Positions 26,649 through 34,580 of a stretch of 64,000 bases of DNA are shown piece by piece. Numbering within the stretch: position 1 is the stretch's first letter; every line of letters begins with the position of its first letter. A program made the position numbers and the translations under genes. Origin of the DNA: Candidatus Aalborgiella aggregata. Its GTDB lineage: Bacteria; Pseudomonadota; Gammaproteobacteria; Burkholderiales; Burkholderiaceae_C. The stretch spans positions 930,001 through 994,000 of the forward strand of contig JADIYY010000001.1 in the NCBI GenBank assembly GCA_016705065.1, written 5' to 3'. The notes beneath the pieces were generated by a model. That model had not been told where the DNA came from. It worked only from the letters and a program-made list of their open reading frames with translations, and did no database searches.

Positions 26649-26654
26649 ATTATA
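26649..26654 (-). promoter_or_regulatory. -10 box of rimP leader promoter
   Basis: Perfect TATAAT on the minus strand. The best -35 candidate is TTGCGT at 26674-26679 with a rather long 19-bp spacer, so the -35 assignment is weak. Confidence 0.5.
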
Positions 26655-26698
26655 TGCCAGATTCACGCAGAAAACGCAAGGATATATAAGGAAACACG

Positions 26699-26935
26699 AT
26701 GATTTTTCTAATCTTGGGCTTAATTTTCACCGTTTGCAAATGGCAAGAAATTGGTCCCATTGCTGCATGGAGTTGGTGGACAGTCCTAGCCCCGTATGCT
26801 TTGGCCGTTCTTTGGTGGGCATGGGCTGACTATTCAGGCTATACCAAAAATGTTGAAGTCAAAAAAATGGCATTGCGCAAGCAGAAACGCATTAACCGTC
26901 ACAAAGAAGCCTTAGGCTTCCAAAAAAAGAAGTGA
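26699..26935 (+). CDS. small Trp-rich membrane protein (TIGR04438-type)
   Basis: 78 residues with SD AAGGAA ahead of ATG. Two short hydrophobic segments rich in Trp (VCKWQEIGPIAAWSWWTVL and LAVLWWAWADYSGYT), followed by a very basic tail (MALRKQKRINRHKEALGF). This composition matches the small Trp-rich protein family TIGR04438 found in Burkholderiales. It is divergent from rimP. Function unknown; inner-membrane location inferred. Confidence 0.85.
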   Translation: MIFLILGLIFTVCKWQEIGPIAAWSWWTVLAPYALAVLWWAWADYSGYTKNVEVKKMALRKQKRINRHKEALGFQKKK

Positions 26936-27047
26936 TAATCACCAACATTATGCATTTTTCGCATAGATAGGCGATTTATTGGCCTTAGACTTTTTGAATG
27001 CTGCGTTTTATGCTCTCCCCCAACGCAACATTGAAAGGATTAGTCAA

Positions 27048-28355
27048 ATGTCAAACGCCAACAAGAATCTGCAAATCGCCAAAAACGCCATCCCTTCCTA
27101 TTTGAATGCCGACAATTTAGGTCCCTGGGGAAATTATTTACAGCAAGTAGACCGAGTTGTCCCTTATTTGGGCGACTTGGCGAAATGGGCAGACACTCTT
27201 CGCAGACCTAAACGCATATTGGTGGTTGATGTGCCAATTCACTTAGACAATGGCGAGATTGCACATTTCGAAGGTTATCGCGTTCAGCACAATACGTCGC
27301 GTGGTCCAGGTAAAGGTGGTGTTCGCTTTCACCAAGATGTGACGCTCTCCGAGGTGATGGCCTTGTCAGCTTGGATGTCCATTAAAAATGCAGCCGTTAA
27401 CGTTCCCTTTGGCGGCGCCAAAGGTGGCATTCGCGTCAATCCCAAGCTACTCTCAACGGGAGAACTGGAACGCATGACAAGGCGTTACACAAGTGAAATA
27501 GGCATCATTATTGGTCCCACAAAGGATATTCCAGCACCTGATGTGAATACCAATGAACAAATCATGGCCTGGATGATGGATACATACTCCATGAATGAAG
27601 GGTCTACGGCTACAGGCGTTGTGACAGGCAAACCAATCGACTTAGGCGGTTCAAAAGGACGCAGAGATGCCACAGGTCGCGGCGTATTTACAGTAGGCAA
27701 TGAAGCGGCCAAACGCATCGGTTTGGACATTCAAGGTGCACGCATAGCGGTACAAGGCTTTGGCAATGTTGGTGGCGTCGCAGGACGCTTGTTTACAGAA
27801 GCAGGCGCTAAAGTTGTCGCCGTACAAGATCATGGTGGCACGATTTACAAACCGAGCGGCTTGGATGTGCCCGCACTGCTCAAGCACGTGGCAGCAACAG
27901 GGAGTGTGGCAGGGTTTGCAAACGCAGAAACACTGTCAGACCACTTATTTTGGGAAGTCGACTGTGACATTTTGATACCTGCTGCCTTGGAATCACAAAT
28001 TACCATCACCAATGCTTCCAAGATTAAAGCAAAAATGGTGATTGAAGGTGCAAATGGACCGACCACGCCTGACGCTGATGACATTTTGCAAGAACGCGGT
28101 ATTTTGGTATTGCCTGATGTGATTGCCAATGCAGGCGGTGTCACCGTGAGTTATTTTGAATGGGTGCAAGATTTCTCTAGCTTCTTTTGGGATGAAGCTG
28201 AAATCAATATGCGACTTGTCAAAATCATGTCAGACGCGCTTGCAGGTATTTGGGCTGTGGCTGAAGAGCACAAAGTCAGCCTACGCACGGCCACCTTTAT
28301 CGTTGCGTGCAAACGCATCTTGCATGCGCGCGAACTACGTGGCTTGTACCCGTAA
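27048..28355 (+). CDS. gdhA: Glu/Leu/Phe/Val-type glutamate dehydrogenase
   Basis: 435 residues from ATG 27048, with AAGGA eight bases upstream; a TTG at 26979 would add a non-conserved extension. Substrate-binding motifs RVQHNTSRGPGKGGVRFH and VPFGGAKGGIRVNP (catalytic Lys) are followed by the dinucleotide fold VQGFGNVGGVAGRLF and EGANGPTTPDAD. It interconverts glutamate and 2-oxoglutarate plus ammonia; cofactor preference cannot be fixed from the motif alone. The neighbouring gltIJKL supports glutamate use, but the loci are 17 kb apart. Confidence 0.92.
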   Translation: MSNANKNLQIAKNAIPSYLNADNLGPWGNYLQQVDRVVPYLGDLAKWADTLRRPKRILVVDVPIHLDNGEIAHFEGYRVQHNTSRGPGKGGVRFHQDVTLSEVMALSAWMSIKNAAVNVPFGGAKGGIRVNPKLLSTGELERMTRRYTSEIGIIIGPTKDIPAPDVNTNEQIMAWMMDTYSMNEGSTATGVVTGKPIDLGGSKGRRDATGRGVFTVGNEAAKRIGLDIQGARIAVQGFGNVGGVAGRLFTEAGAKVVAVQDHGGTIYKPSGLDVPALLKHVAATGSVAGFANAETLSDHLFWEVDCDILIPAALESQITITNASKIKAKMVIEGANGPTTPDADDILQERGILVLPDVIANAGGVTVSYFEWVQDFSSFFWDEAEINMRLVKIMSDALAGIWAVAEEHKVSLRTATFIVACKRILHARELRGLYP

Positions 28356-28371
28356 AACTCAGTTAAATTGT

Positions 28372-28785
28372 TTACAGCGTCGAGTCAAGATCACCACGGT
28401 AATCAATTTTGCCACGCAAGCGTGCACGTGGATGGATGTCTATCAGCGCATCGTAAACGATATCACCCAAGACAGTGGCAGAACCAGATATCTCCAATGA
28501 CTTGCGTGCGATGACATTGCCTTTTACTTTACCTTCTATGAAGATGTAATCGGCTTCGACCGTCGTATTCTCCACCAAGCCAGTCGGCCCAATGTGAATG
28601 GCTCCACCGTTTTCAAAAACGATGCCGCCTATCAGTTGGCCGTCTACCTTGATACCCAAATCATCTTTGCTGTGAAATGAGCCTTCGAATACTGCGCCCT
28701 CGCCTATCAAGCTGGTGATGGCATTCAATCTGTCATTCGGAACCAATCGAGCCGTAGTGCGTTCAGTTGTGTTGTAAGTGTTCAT
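28372..28785 (-). CDS. bactofilin (third of cluster)
   Basis: 137 residues. The central segment SLIGEGAVFEGSFHSKDDLG then KVDGQLIGGIVFENGG and VKGNVIARKSLEISGSATV shows the repeating six-residue turn pattern of the bactofilin (DUF583) right-handed beta-helix, flanked by short disordered ends. Bactofilins polymerise into non-polar filaments, often at the membrane, and affect cell shape or appendages. Its ATG overlaps the stop of the upstream membrane protein gene by ATGA, so translation is coupled. Last gene of the five-gene cluster; it converges on gdhA. Confidence 0.9.
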   Translation of the reverse strand: MNTYNTTERTTARLVPNDRLNAITSLIGEGAVFEGSFHSKDDLGIKVDGQLIGGIVFENGGAIHIGPTGLVENTTVEADYIFIEGKVKGNVIARKSLEISGSATVLGDIVYDALIDIHPRARLRGKIDYRGDLDSTL

Positions 28786-29318
28786 TGTTGTGTTCCTTTT
28801 GGTAAGAGTACAGAGTTCGCGTTATTGGTTCTAGATGATGAGTTGTTTGGCGTTGCGGCCTTCGAATTTTGCAATTCTATATCTCGATCAAACTGAAGAA
28901 TCACAGTGGATGTCGAATTCGTGAGTGATTGCGCATTGCTTATGCCTATATTCTGATCGGGTGTAGTTTTGTTGCCTATGGTGTCCGACTTTGCTTGCGG
29001 CTTCTCTAGCGCAATGTTATCCGGCTTGGTTGTTGGTCGTTCTATACCGAATCGTTCAATAAGCCAATTTTGTGCGCCATCAATGACTTTAGCAGGTCCA
29101 AAATAATAAACCAATGACATGCTGGCAACAGCCATCAACACGGTCAGTGAACCAATGATGGGCAAAATCCAACTCCACAAAAACCATGTTACCCAGCGCC
29201 TGGCAACACGTCGCTTCGCCACCGATTGTCCGCGTTGCTGCGATATTGCAATGGCTTTCGATCGCAGTTCCTCGCTTGTCAGTAACGCCGTTGTTTGCGT
29301 GTTTTCCACTTCTTGCAT
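28782..29318 (-). CDS. single-span membrane protein of bactofilin operon
   Basis: 178 residues: a basic cytoplasmic N-terminus (KRRVARRW at ~36-43), one hydrophobic span (~residues 44-73, FLWSWILPIIGSLTVLMAV) and a Ser/Thr/Asn-rich, probably disordered periplasmic tail of about 100 residues. No enzymatic domain was recognised. Its ATG directly follows the stop of one bactofilin and its stop overlaps the ATG of another, which ties it tightly to bactofilin expression. A role as membrane anchor or envelope linker of the filaments is inference. Confidence 0.7.
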   Translation of the reverse strand: MQEVENTQTTALLTSEELRSKAIAISQQRGQSVAKRRVARRWVTWFLWSWILPIIGSLTVLMAVASMSLVYYFGPAKVIDGAQNWLIERFGIERPTTKPDNIALEKPQAKSDTIGNKTTPDQNIGISNAQSLTNSTSTVILQFDRDIELQNSKAATPNNSSSRTNNANSVLLPKGTQQ

Positions 29319-29789
29319 TTACCGATTTTTTTTCTCTGTGCTGCGTTCCAATGTTGCATTCAATTCAGCGCTGTTCACCTGTAATTGACCGTAGCGTATA
29401 TGCCCTTTAACCACTGAATTGGGATGCAAATCGACACTGCCACCACTGGCATCCACTGTCCCCTGACACGCACCCATGACGGAGACTTTGCTGGCATAAA
29501 TATCTCCTTGTACATTGCCTGATTCGCTGATAACCACTTGCAATTCGCCACTGGCTTTTTCATGCATGTTGCCAATCAAATTTCCCGCAATGGTACAAGT
29601 ACCTTCAGCAGTCACATTGCCTGTGAACGATAAGCCTGATTCAACCAGGCACCGTTTAATAGGATGACCACTGGGCGACAAGTTGGAGGTTTGGGTTAAG
29701 ACCGGAATCACACCGCTATTCGGCATGCTGGCACCCAATGAAACGTTGGTCAAACTTCCATCATCGCTATTCAAAGTTTCGTTTGTCAT
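29319..29789 (-). CDS. bactofilin (second of cluster)
   Basis: 156 residues from ATG 29787-29789; a TTG at 29825 is an alternative start and neither has a clear SD. After ~45 polar residues, the core SGLSFTGNVTAEGTCTIAGN then GNVQGDIYASKVSVMG and VDLHPNSVVKGHIRYGQLQV shows the bactofilin beta-helix periodicity. The C-terminus is charged (ERSTEKKNR). Its TAA abuts the ATG of the membrane-protein gene with no gap. Confidence 0.82.
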   Translation of the reverse strand: MTNETLNSDDGSLTNVSLGASMPNSGVIPVLTQTSNLSPSGHPIKRCLVESGLSFTGNVTAEGTCTIAGNLIGNMHEKASGELQVVISESGNVQGDIYASKVSVMGACQGTVDASGGSVDLHPNSVVKGHIRYGQLQVNSAELNATLERSTEKKNR

Positions 29790-29847
29790 GGTGATATTTG
29801 GTATGTGTAGATATTTCAGCGCCAATCAATTGCAATAGAGTAAGAAA

Positions 29848-30282
29848 TTATGCTTTCTGATCCAGCTCAGGTATGGCATGTATGTTTTTGATGGTTCTGA
29901 ACGGCCCTTGTAAATCAGCACCCTCATACAAACGCAACTTCTGTGCAACGATGGTACCTGTGGTTGACGCAGAGCTGGCGATATAAGCTGTTCCATAGCA
30001 TTCGATCACAGTGTCCGTGGCGCTTGCGCCAACATTCCCAACACGACCAAACACATACAAATCGCCCAATACCCTGAACTGACCTTGTATCTGGGCGCCA
30101 TGCCAAACAATTAATCGCCCATTAATTTGCCCAGAGCCTGACAAATCACCTTGAACCAACAATCCGCCACTGTAGGACACATCACCGCTCACTCGCGAAT
30201 CTGGCGCAATCCGATTCACAATGTTCATGCCAATCGGATCGATATCCAGCTTGTCTTGTTGTTTTGAAATATCTACAGCCAT
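29848..30282 (-). CDS. bactofilin (first of cluster)
   Basis: 144 residues. The DUF583-like core runs IAPDSRVSGDVSYSGGLLVQ, GDLSGSGQINGRLIVW, then IQGQFRVLGDLYVFGRVG and TGTIVAQKLRLYEGADLQGP, a clear beta-helical hexapeptide pattern. It is preceded by a short N-terminal tail that in other bactofilins mediates membrane contact. It lies 19 bp after the small membrane protein gene at 30302-30691, in the same orientation. Confidence 0.87.
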   Translation of the reverse strand: MAVDISKQQDKLDIDPIGMNIVNRIAPDSRVSGDVSYSGGLLVQGDLSGSGQINGRLIVWHGAQIQGQFRVLGDLYVFGRVGNVGASATDTVIECYGTAYIASSASTTGTIVAQKLRLYEGADLQGPFRTIKNIHAIPELDQKA

Positions 30283-30301
30283 ATCAATTCAATAAAAGCA
30301 A

Positions 30302-30691
30302 TCAATTAAAAATGGTAAATTGAATCCACGTGCGCGACCACGCATAGGTCAGCGCCAAACCAATCAAGGCAGAAGCTAAAAAACCTAACATGAACATCAG
30401 TGACGAACTTCTTTCGTGCGACACGAATTGATTCGCGAGTTGCTGCTTGAACGACACGCCAGTGCTTCGCTGACTGTGTTTGAGAGCTTTATTGAGCACT
30501 TGATAGGCTGGCTCTGACAGCCATGCTTTGGCATTCATGGCATCCACAGTCACATACTGTTGATTGATTAATTTACGTTCTTTGAATCGCTGACCCAAAA
30601 CAACTTCTTGCGGTAAACCGACGATGGTTGAGGTAAAAAAATCATCCAACTGCGTTTTGCCTTGCGTGCTGTTGTTTGTTTGATTCGTCAT
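30302..30691 (-). CDS. C-terminally anchored membrane protein, first gene of bactofilin operon
   Basis: 129 residues with no recognised domain. The first ~95 residues are soluble and mostly helical (VVLGQRFKERKLINQQYV, NAKAWLSEPAYQVLNKAL), followed by one C-terminal hydrophobic span (LMFMLGFLASALIGLALTYA). The topology suggests a cytoplasmic domain tail-anchored in the inner membrane. It precedes three bactofilin genes and a second membrane protein with small gaps, so it may recruit or regulate the filaments; this is inferred from context only. Confidence 0.65.
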   Translation of the reverse strand: MTNQTNNSTQGKTQLDDFFTSTIVGLPQEVVLGQRFKERKLINQQYVTVDAMNAKAWLSEPAYQVLNKALKHSQRSTGVSFKQQLANQFVSHERSSSLMFMLGFLASALIGLALTYAWSRTWIQFTIFN

Positions 30692-30752
30692 ACTGAACTT
30701 TTCCGCAATATCGGGGGGTTTGACTAAATATTGAACTAAGCATTTCCTAATT

Positions 30753-31664
30753 TTACTTGCGAGTGTAGCTTGAATTGGTCACCAAAAACACACCCGGCAA
30801 AATCAATAAAGCACCCCACAAGTGGTGCCACCCCAATTGCTCTCCCAACACGCTCCAACTGGCCAGCGCACCATACAGTGGCCCTAAATACAAGGTGATG
30901 GCGACTTTGTTGGCACTCAACATATTTTGTGCCCAACCATAAAGCCAATAAGCACCCAAACTTGGAAAGACAGCAGCCACCACAATCAAAGTCAAAGCAG
31001 GCTGACCCCACACAGTCAAATTGGGTTGCAGCATTTCCCAATACGCAAAAGGCGCTATCGTCATACAGCCACCCACGCAAATCATGGCCAACCTGGCCGT
31101 CACACTCAAATCACTGGGCCACCATTTTTGCAGCAGCGCATAGGCAGCCCATGCAATGGCTGCAGCCACAATCCAAAGGTCACCCGCTACAAATTGAATG
31201 CCAGCCAAAGCAGTCCATTGCCCTTTCAGCACCACATGCAACACACCTGCAATCGCCAAAACCACACCCGCGATTTGCACCTTGTTCATGCGTTCGCCCA
31301 GCCACAGAACAGAGCCCATTGCAATCAAGACGGGTGACGATGCATAAATAAGCGCAATGTTCATGGCACTGGTTGTTCTGGCCCCTTGATAAACCCAAGC
31401 CCCGCAAACCAACATGCCGCATGCGCCCAAAATCAAAAACTGAGTACTGTTAGCCAATATGTTTTTGCGTTTGGCCCAAATTTCTTTTCTGGCCAAGATG
31501 CACAAGACCAATGCGGCCAATGCCCAACGACCGAGCGCCAATAAATGCGGCCCAATCACGCCCGGTGCTTTGCGTGCCACCACGTAATTCACGGCCCACA
31601 AAGCTGGAACAAACCAAAGTGCGATGAGTGCCAGTCGTTGATGTCTTGCAGCTTGTTCAGGCAT
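30753..31664 (-). CDS. EamA/DMT family transporter
   Basis: 303 residues with ten hydrophobic helices in two halves. First half VPALWAVNYVVARKAPGVIGP and later LIYASSPVLIAMGSVLWLGE, second half TVWGQPALTLIVVAAVFPSL and GPLYGALASWSVLGEQLGW; the repeated P-L-x-x-x-L-x-x-x-x-x-x-E-x-l pattern is typical of EamA proteins. A metabolite exporter is likely, substrate unknown. The gene overlaps the end of the upstream MFS gene by 8 bp, so the two are co-translated. Confidence 0.86.
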   Translation of the reverse strand: MPEQAARHQRLALIALWFVPALWAVNYVVARKAPGVIGPHLLALGRWALAALVLCILARKEIWAKRKNILANSTQFLILGACGMLVCGAWVYQGARTTSAMNIALIYASSPVLIAMGSVLWLGERMNKVQIAGVVLAIAGVLHVVLKGQWTALAGIQFVAGDLWIVAAAIAWAAYALLQKWWPSDLSVTARLAMICVGGCMTIAPFAYWEMLQPNLTVWGQPALTLIVVAAVFPSLGAYWLYGWAQNMLSANKVAITLYLGPLYGALASWSVLGEQLGWHHLWGALLILPGVFLVTNSSYTRK

Positions 31665-32892
31665 TGGCGTTTCTGGTTCTCATGCCAACGCCCAAAGCAG
31701 CGCCCACGCTGATGAGCAAAATGATCGCCGCGCCGTACAAACAAGCGGCGTACATGCCCTGATCCATCAATCTGCCAAATATCAAAGGCGATACCGCAAA
31801 ACCCACATCCAAGCCAGAATACACCGTGCCGTACACCCGCCCTGTCGCGCCTTTGGGCGTGGCTTTTTTAATCATCATGTCGCGGCTGGGGTTGCCGATA
31901 CCAATGGCAAAACCTGTACCGGCCAATACCACCATGGTGCCCGTTGCACCCAGCCAACCCGTCGCGCACAAAGCCAAGAGCACAGCGCCTGCCACCATGG
32001 TTGCGGCAACCGTTTTGTCGCTGTTTTTTTGTTTGGCGGCTACAAAGCCACCCACAAATATGCCCACCGCACCGCACAGCATGTAGGCGGTCAAAGTGGC
32101 AGATGCCGCTTCAAAGCTCACGCCATGCATGGCTTTGAGAATGGAAACTGAAAAACTTTGTATCACTGCCAGTGTCATGGTAGATAGCAAAAAGAACGCA
32201 AAACACCACCACACCACTGGCATTTTTAAAAATGCGGTGTTGCTCGGCTTTTCAGTTGCATGTTCGGTATGCACCACAACTTGTGTCAGCAGGCTAGCGC
32301 GATTGATCCACAAAATAAGCAATACCAAAGCATACAAAGCCGTCGCCACCATGAATGCGGTGCGCCAGTTGGACAATGCGGTGATGCTCACATAAAACAC
32401 AGGCGCCAGCGCCCAGCCCAAATTACCCGTCAAGCCGTGCGCGCTGTAGGCGTGACCCAAACGCGGCAAAGACACACGCTGGTTCAAAATAGTGAAGTCA
32501 CACGGGTGAAACGGCGCATTGCCCAAGCCAGCCAATGCAGCAGCCGCAATCAACCAGCCATAACTCGTCGCCGAACCCGCCACAATCGATGCCAATAAAA
32601 ATATAAAGACTGCGGTAAACAACACAGGCCGCGCACCCACCTTGTCCACCAAGAAACCAGACAGTGCTTGCCCAATGCCAGAAATCACAAAAAACACCGT
32701 CATCAGCATACCCAGCTCAGAATAGCTCAGCCCAAACTCTTGCTTGAACACCGGAAACAGCGGCACCAACAACAAATGCGAAAAATGCGAAACAGCATGC
32801 GCCAAACCCACCAAGCCAATGATTTTGGCGTCTTGGGCAAGTGGCACAGGTGCGTGATGGGCTGGCGCGCTAGTAATGCTGGCAGTAGTCAT
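31657..32892 (-). CDS. MFS transporter
   Basis: 411 residues with about 12 hydrophobic helices. The motif-A loop between helices 2 and 3 reads GFLVDKVGARPVLF, close to the MFS G-x-x-x-D-R-x-G-R consensus. GNAPFHPCDFTILNQRV in helix 5 and GFAIGIGNPSRDMMIKKA in the second half place it with the anion/organic acid or drug-type MFS group. Substrate unknown. It overlaps the downstream EamA gene. The region upstream of it holds a dispersed repeat and the start of an accessory patch. Confidence 0.86.
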   Translation of the reverse strand: MTTASITSAPAHHAPVPLAQDAKIIGLVGLAHAVSHFSHLLLVPLFPVFKQEFGLSYSELGMLMTVFFVISGIGQALSGFLVDKVGARPVLFTAVFIFLLASIVAGSATSYGWLIAAAALAGLGNAPFHPCDFTILNQRVSLPRLGHAYSAHGLTGNLGWALAPVFYVSITALSNWRTAFMVATALYALVLLILWINRASLLTQVVVHTEHATEKPSNTAFLKMPVVWWCFAFFLLSTMTLAVIQSFSVSILKAMHGVSFEAASATLTAYMLCGAVGIFVGGFVAAKQKNSDKTVAATMVAGAVLLALCATGWLGATGTMVVLAGTGFAIGIGNPSRDMMIKKATPKGATGRVYGTVYSGLDVGFAVSPLIFGRLMDQGMYAACLYGAAIILLISVGAALGVGMRTRNANA

Positions 32893-32959
32893 CCCCCCAT
32901 CATACCAAGCCGCCAGCCAGTGCCGTCACCGCGCACGCCCTTGCCCCAATGTTTTGGCA

Positions 32960-33050
32960 GGTTTTGCTTGGTGTTTAGCAAAAATATATGAAAAATCAGC
33001 CTCTAGCCGGCGTATTTATTGCCTAAGGTGCTATTTTATTTATAGCATTT
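32960..33050 (+). repeat. dispersed hairpin repeat, copy R4 (extended)
   Basis: Full-length copy: GCAAAAATATATGAAAAATC, then CAGCCTCTAGCCGGCGTATT, TATTGCCTAAGG and the GCTATTTTATTTATAGC hairpin. It shares an extra ~20 bp of 5' homology with copy R5 exactly 1080 bp downstream (about 84 of 91 positions identical by eye). Confidence 0.92.
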
Positions 33051-33101
33051 GTGAGTTGTCGAGTTGATTTTATTGTGCGTTAATTAGCCAATTCACTTTC
33101 A

Positions 33102-33107
33102 TATAAT
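33102..33107 (+). promoter_or_regulatory. -10 box upstream of zinc-ribbon gene
   Basis: Perfect TATAAT 30 bp before the start codon of the zinc-ribbon gene. No good -35 hexamer is visible at the expected distance (best TTAATT near 33080). Confidence 0.4.
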
Positions 33108-33137
33108 GAAGTAACAAGCCCTTCACAGGAGATGAAG

Positions 33138-33527
33138 ATGACCAGCTTTGAGGTTAAACAGCTCCGCCTGACGCAGCAGCAGCTCATTCGCGCGAAATCG
33201 CTTGCGGGTATCGACCCAACTGACCCAGCCGTGTCGCCTCCAGCGGGATCGGTTCTGGCAAACCCTGACGAACTGAGCCACAACAACACGTATGGCCGAT
33301 TGCCGCGGTTTTATGTTGACCGTGTGGTCGTATGTCGCAATTGCGGTACCGAAGAGGTGTGGCCCGCTGAACGGCAAAAATGGTGGTACGAAGTCGCTAA
33401 AGGCAATATCAACACACAAGCGGTCCAATGTCGATCGTGCCGAGCCGCTGAGCGCCAGCGTAAAGATGACGCGCGTGCGAGTGCTGGAAATAACTCATCT
33501 GCGATTCGGCAAAGCGATGAGACATAA
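33138..33527 (+). CDS. zinc-ribbon domain protein
   Basis: 129 residues from ATG 33138, six bases after an AGGAG box (an ATG at 33132 abuts the box and is less likely). The central part has VVVCRNCGTEEVWPAERQKWWYE and, 28 residues later, CRSCRAAE: a four-cysteine zinc ribbon like those of short proteins usually annotated as zinc-ribbon domain containing (zinc knuckle with W-P-A-E-x-Q-x-W-W). N-terminus is polar and helical. Function unknown. It lies between two long direct repeats with the PhnB-like gene and may be horizontally acquired. Confidence 0.75.
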   Translation: MTSFEVKQLRLTQQQLIRAKSLAGIDPTDPAVSPPAGSVLANPDELSHNNTYGRLPRFYVDRVVVCRNCGTEEVWPAERQKWWYEVAKGNINTQAVQCRSCRAAERQRKDDARASAGNNSSAIRQSDET

Positions 33528-33584
33528 CTTGTCTATCATTCAGAAAATGAGAATTGCTTCAACAAAATAACCAGGAGGAAAAAC

Positions 33585-34031
33585 ATGGCTGCTATCAATC
33601 CCCACATCAATTTCAATGGCAATGCCGAAGAAGCATTCCATTTTTACAAATCGGTATTTGGCGGCGAGTTCGCAAGAGTCGTGCGATTCAAAGACTTAGC
33701 AAGCGCAGATTTTCCTGTTCCTGAAAGCGAAGCCAATTTAATCATGCACATTGCTTTACCGATTGGCAACACCGTTTTAATGGCAAATGACGTTCCACCC
33801 AGCATGGGGCGAACCAATGAAAACGAAAACAGAAGCAAAATTGTCATCAGCACAGAAAGCAAACAAGAGGCAGACAAATTGTTTAACGGCCTCTCAGCAG
33901 GTGGACAAATTGAATTTCCCATTGACGATAGCCCATGGGGGACTTACTTTGGGATGTTCAGAGACAAATACGGTATTGAGTGGATGGTAGAGTTTGACCC
34001 GAAAAAGAACGGCAAGCAGTTGACTCGATAG
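33585..34031 (+). CDS. VOC/PhnB-like glyoxalase-fold protein
   Basis: 148 residues with a strong AGGAGG box six bases ahead of the ATG. The sequence INPHINFNGNAEEAFHFYKS and the C-terminal WGTYFGMFRDKYGIEWMVEF are characteristic of the PhnB / 3-demethylubiquinone-like branch of the vicinal oxygen chelate superfamily. Members are small dimeric proteins, mostly of unknown substrate; a role in phosphonate metabolism is not supported here. Its stop is 9 bp before repeat copy R5. Confidence 0.85.
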   Translation: MAAINPHINFNGNAEEAFHFYKSVFGGEFARVVRFKDLASADFPVPESEANLIMHIALPIGNTVLMANDVPPSMGRTNENENRSKIVISTESKQEADKLFNGLSAGGQIEFPIDDSPWGTYFGMFRDKYGIEWMVEFDPKKNGKQLTR

Positions 34032-34039
34032 CTTCACTG

Positions 34040-34130
34040 GTTTTGCTGGCTGTTCAGCAAAAATATATGAAAAATCAGCCTCTAGCCGGCGTATTGATTG
34101 CCTAAAGCGCTATTTTATTTATAGCGTTTA
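34040..34130 (+). repeat. dispersed hairpin repeat, copy R5 (extended)
   Basis: Near-identical to R4 including the 5' extension (GGTTTTGCTGGCTGTTCAGC), then the core CTCTAGCCGGCGTATTGATT and the GCTATTTTATTTATAGC hairpin. Same orientation as R4. Confidence 0.92.
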
Positions 34131-34223
34131 GTGCATTGAAACGTTGCACCAAATGTGCGTGAGTAAACTGTACACTTGCATTTGATAAAGCTACAAGATA
34201 TTCTCAGAATATGAAAATTACAA

Positions 34224-34281
34224 GTTTAACCCACCGGTACAAAATAATGCGCAAAGTGTTGCGGTATGCATTATGTTAGGC
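34224..34281 (+). repeat. attC-like site (degenerate)
   Basis: GTTTAAC (RYYYAAC-type) at 34224-34230 and GTTAGGC (GTTRRRY-type) at 34275-34281 bracket 58 bp. An inner stem ATAATGCGCAA / TTGC...GCATTAT has an unpaired GGTAT bulge, as in integron recombination sites. The spacing of the inner arms is asymmetric and no integrase gene is in the window, so this is tentative. Confidence 0.3.
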
Positions 34282-34289
34282 GCTTAGCA

Positions 34290-34580
34290 ATGGATGCCAC
34301 ACAGATTTATTTGCTAAACGGATGGACTGTTAAGTTCCAAAAAAACATTCATATGTATTCGCATGACCTTTTGCTATCAAGAGGCCGTGAGACATTTCAA
34401 GTGTATTGTGAAGACACACCTTATGGCTTTGTCGGAATCTGGCCTTATGAGTTCAAGGAAACCGTCACGAACGCTACATTTCAGGAGATCCTGACGGTGC
34501 TGCGGAAATGGGCAAGCCTTTCTAATTTTAAGTACCGACTTTATACATCTCAAAATGACTATGAGACCAATGGCGCATAA
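34290..34580 (+). CDS. hypothetical protein, possible orphan integron cassette gene
   Basis: 96 residues from ATG 34290 (a further in-frame ATG at 34266 would start inside the attC-like site). No domain recognised: aromatic-rich, mixed alpha/beta sequence with LLNGWTVKFQKNIHMYSHDL and GIWPYEFKETVTNATFQEIL. It has no clear ribosome binding site and begins nine bases after a GTTAGGC motif, both usual for integron cassette ORFs. The region after the stop has a GCATAACCG stretch but no matching GTTRRRY, so a complete cassette is not shown. Isolated between R5 and clpB. Confidence 0.45.
   Translation: MDATQIYLLNGWTVKFQKNIHMYSHDLLLSRGRETFQVYCEDTPYGFVGIWPYEFKETVTNATFQEILTVLRKWASLSNFKYRLYTSQNDYETNGA

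Noticed and set aside
26940..26985. Possible further repeat copy before gdhA (ATAGGCGATTTATTGGCC)
   Set aside because: Only a short resemblance to the core; the hairpin and flanks are missing.
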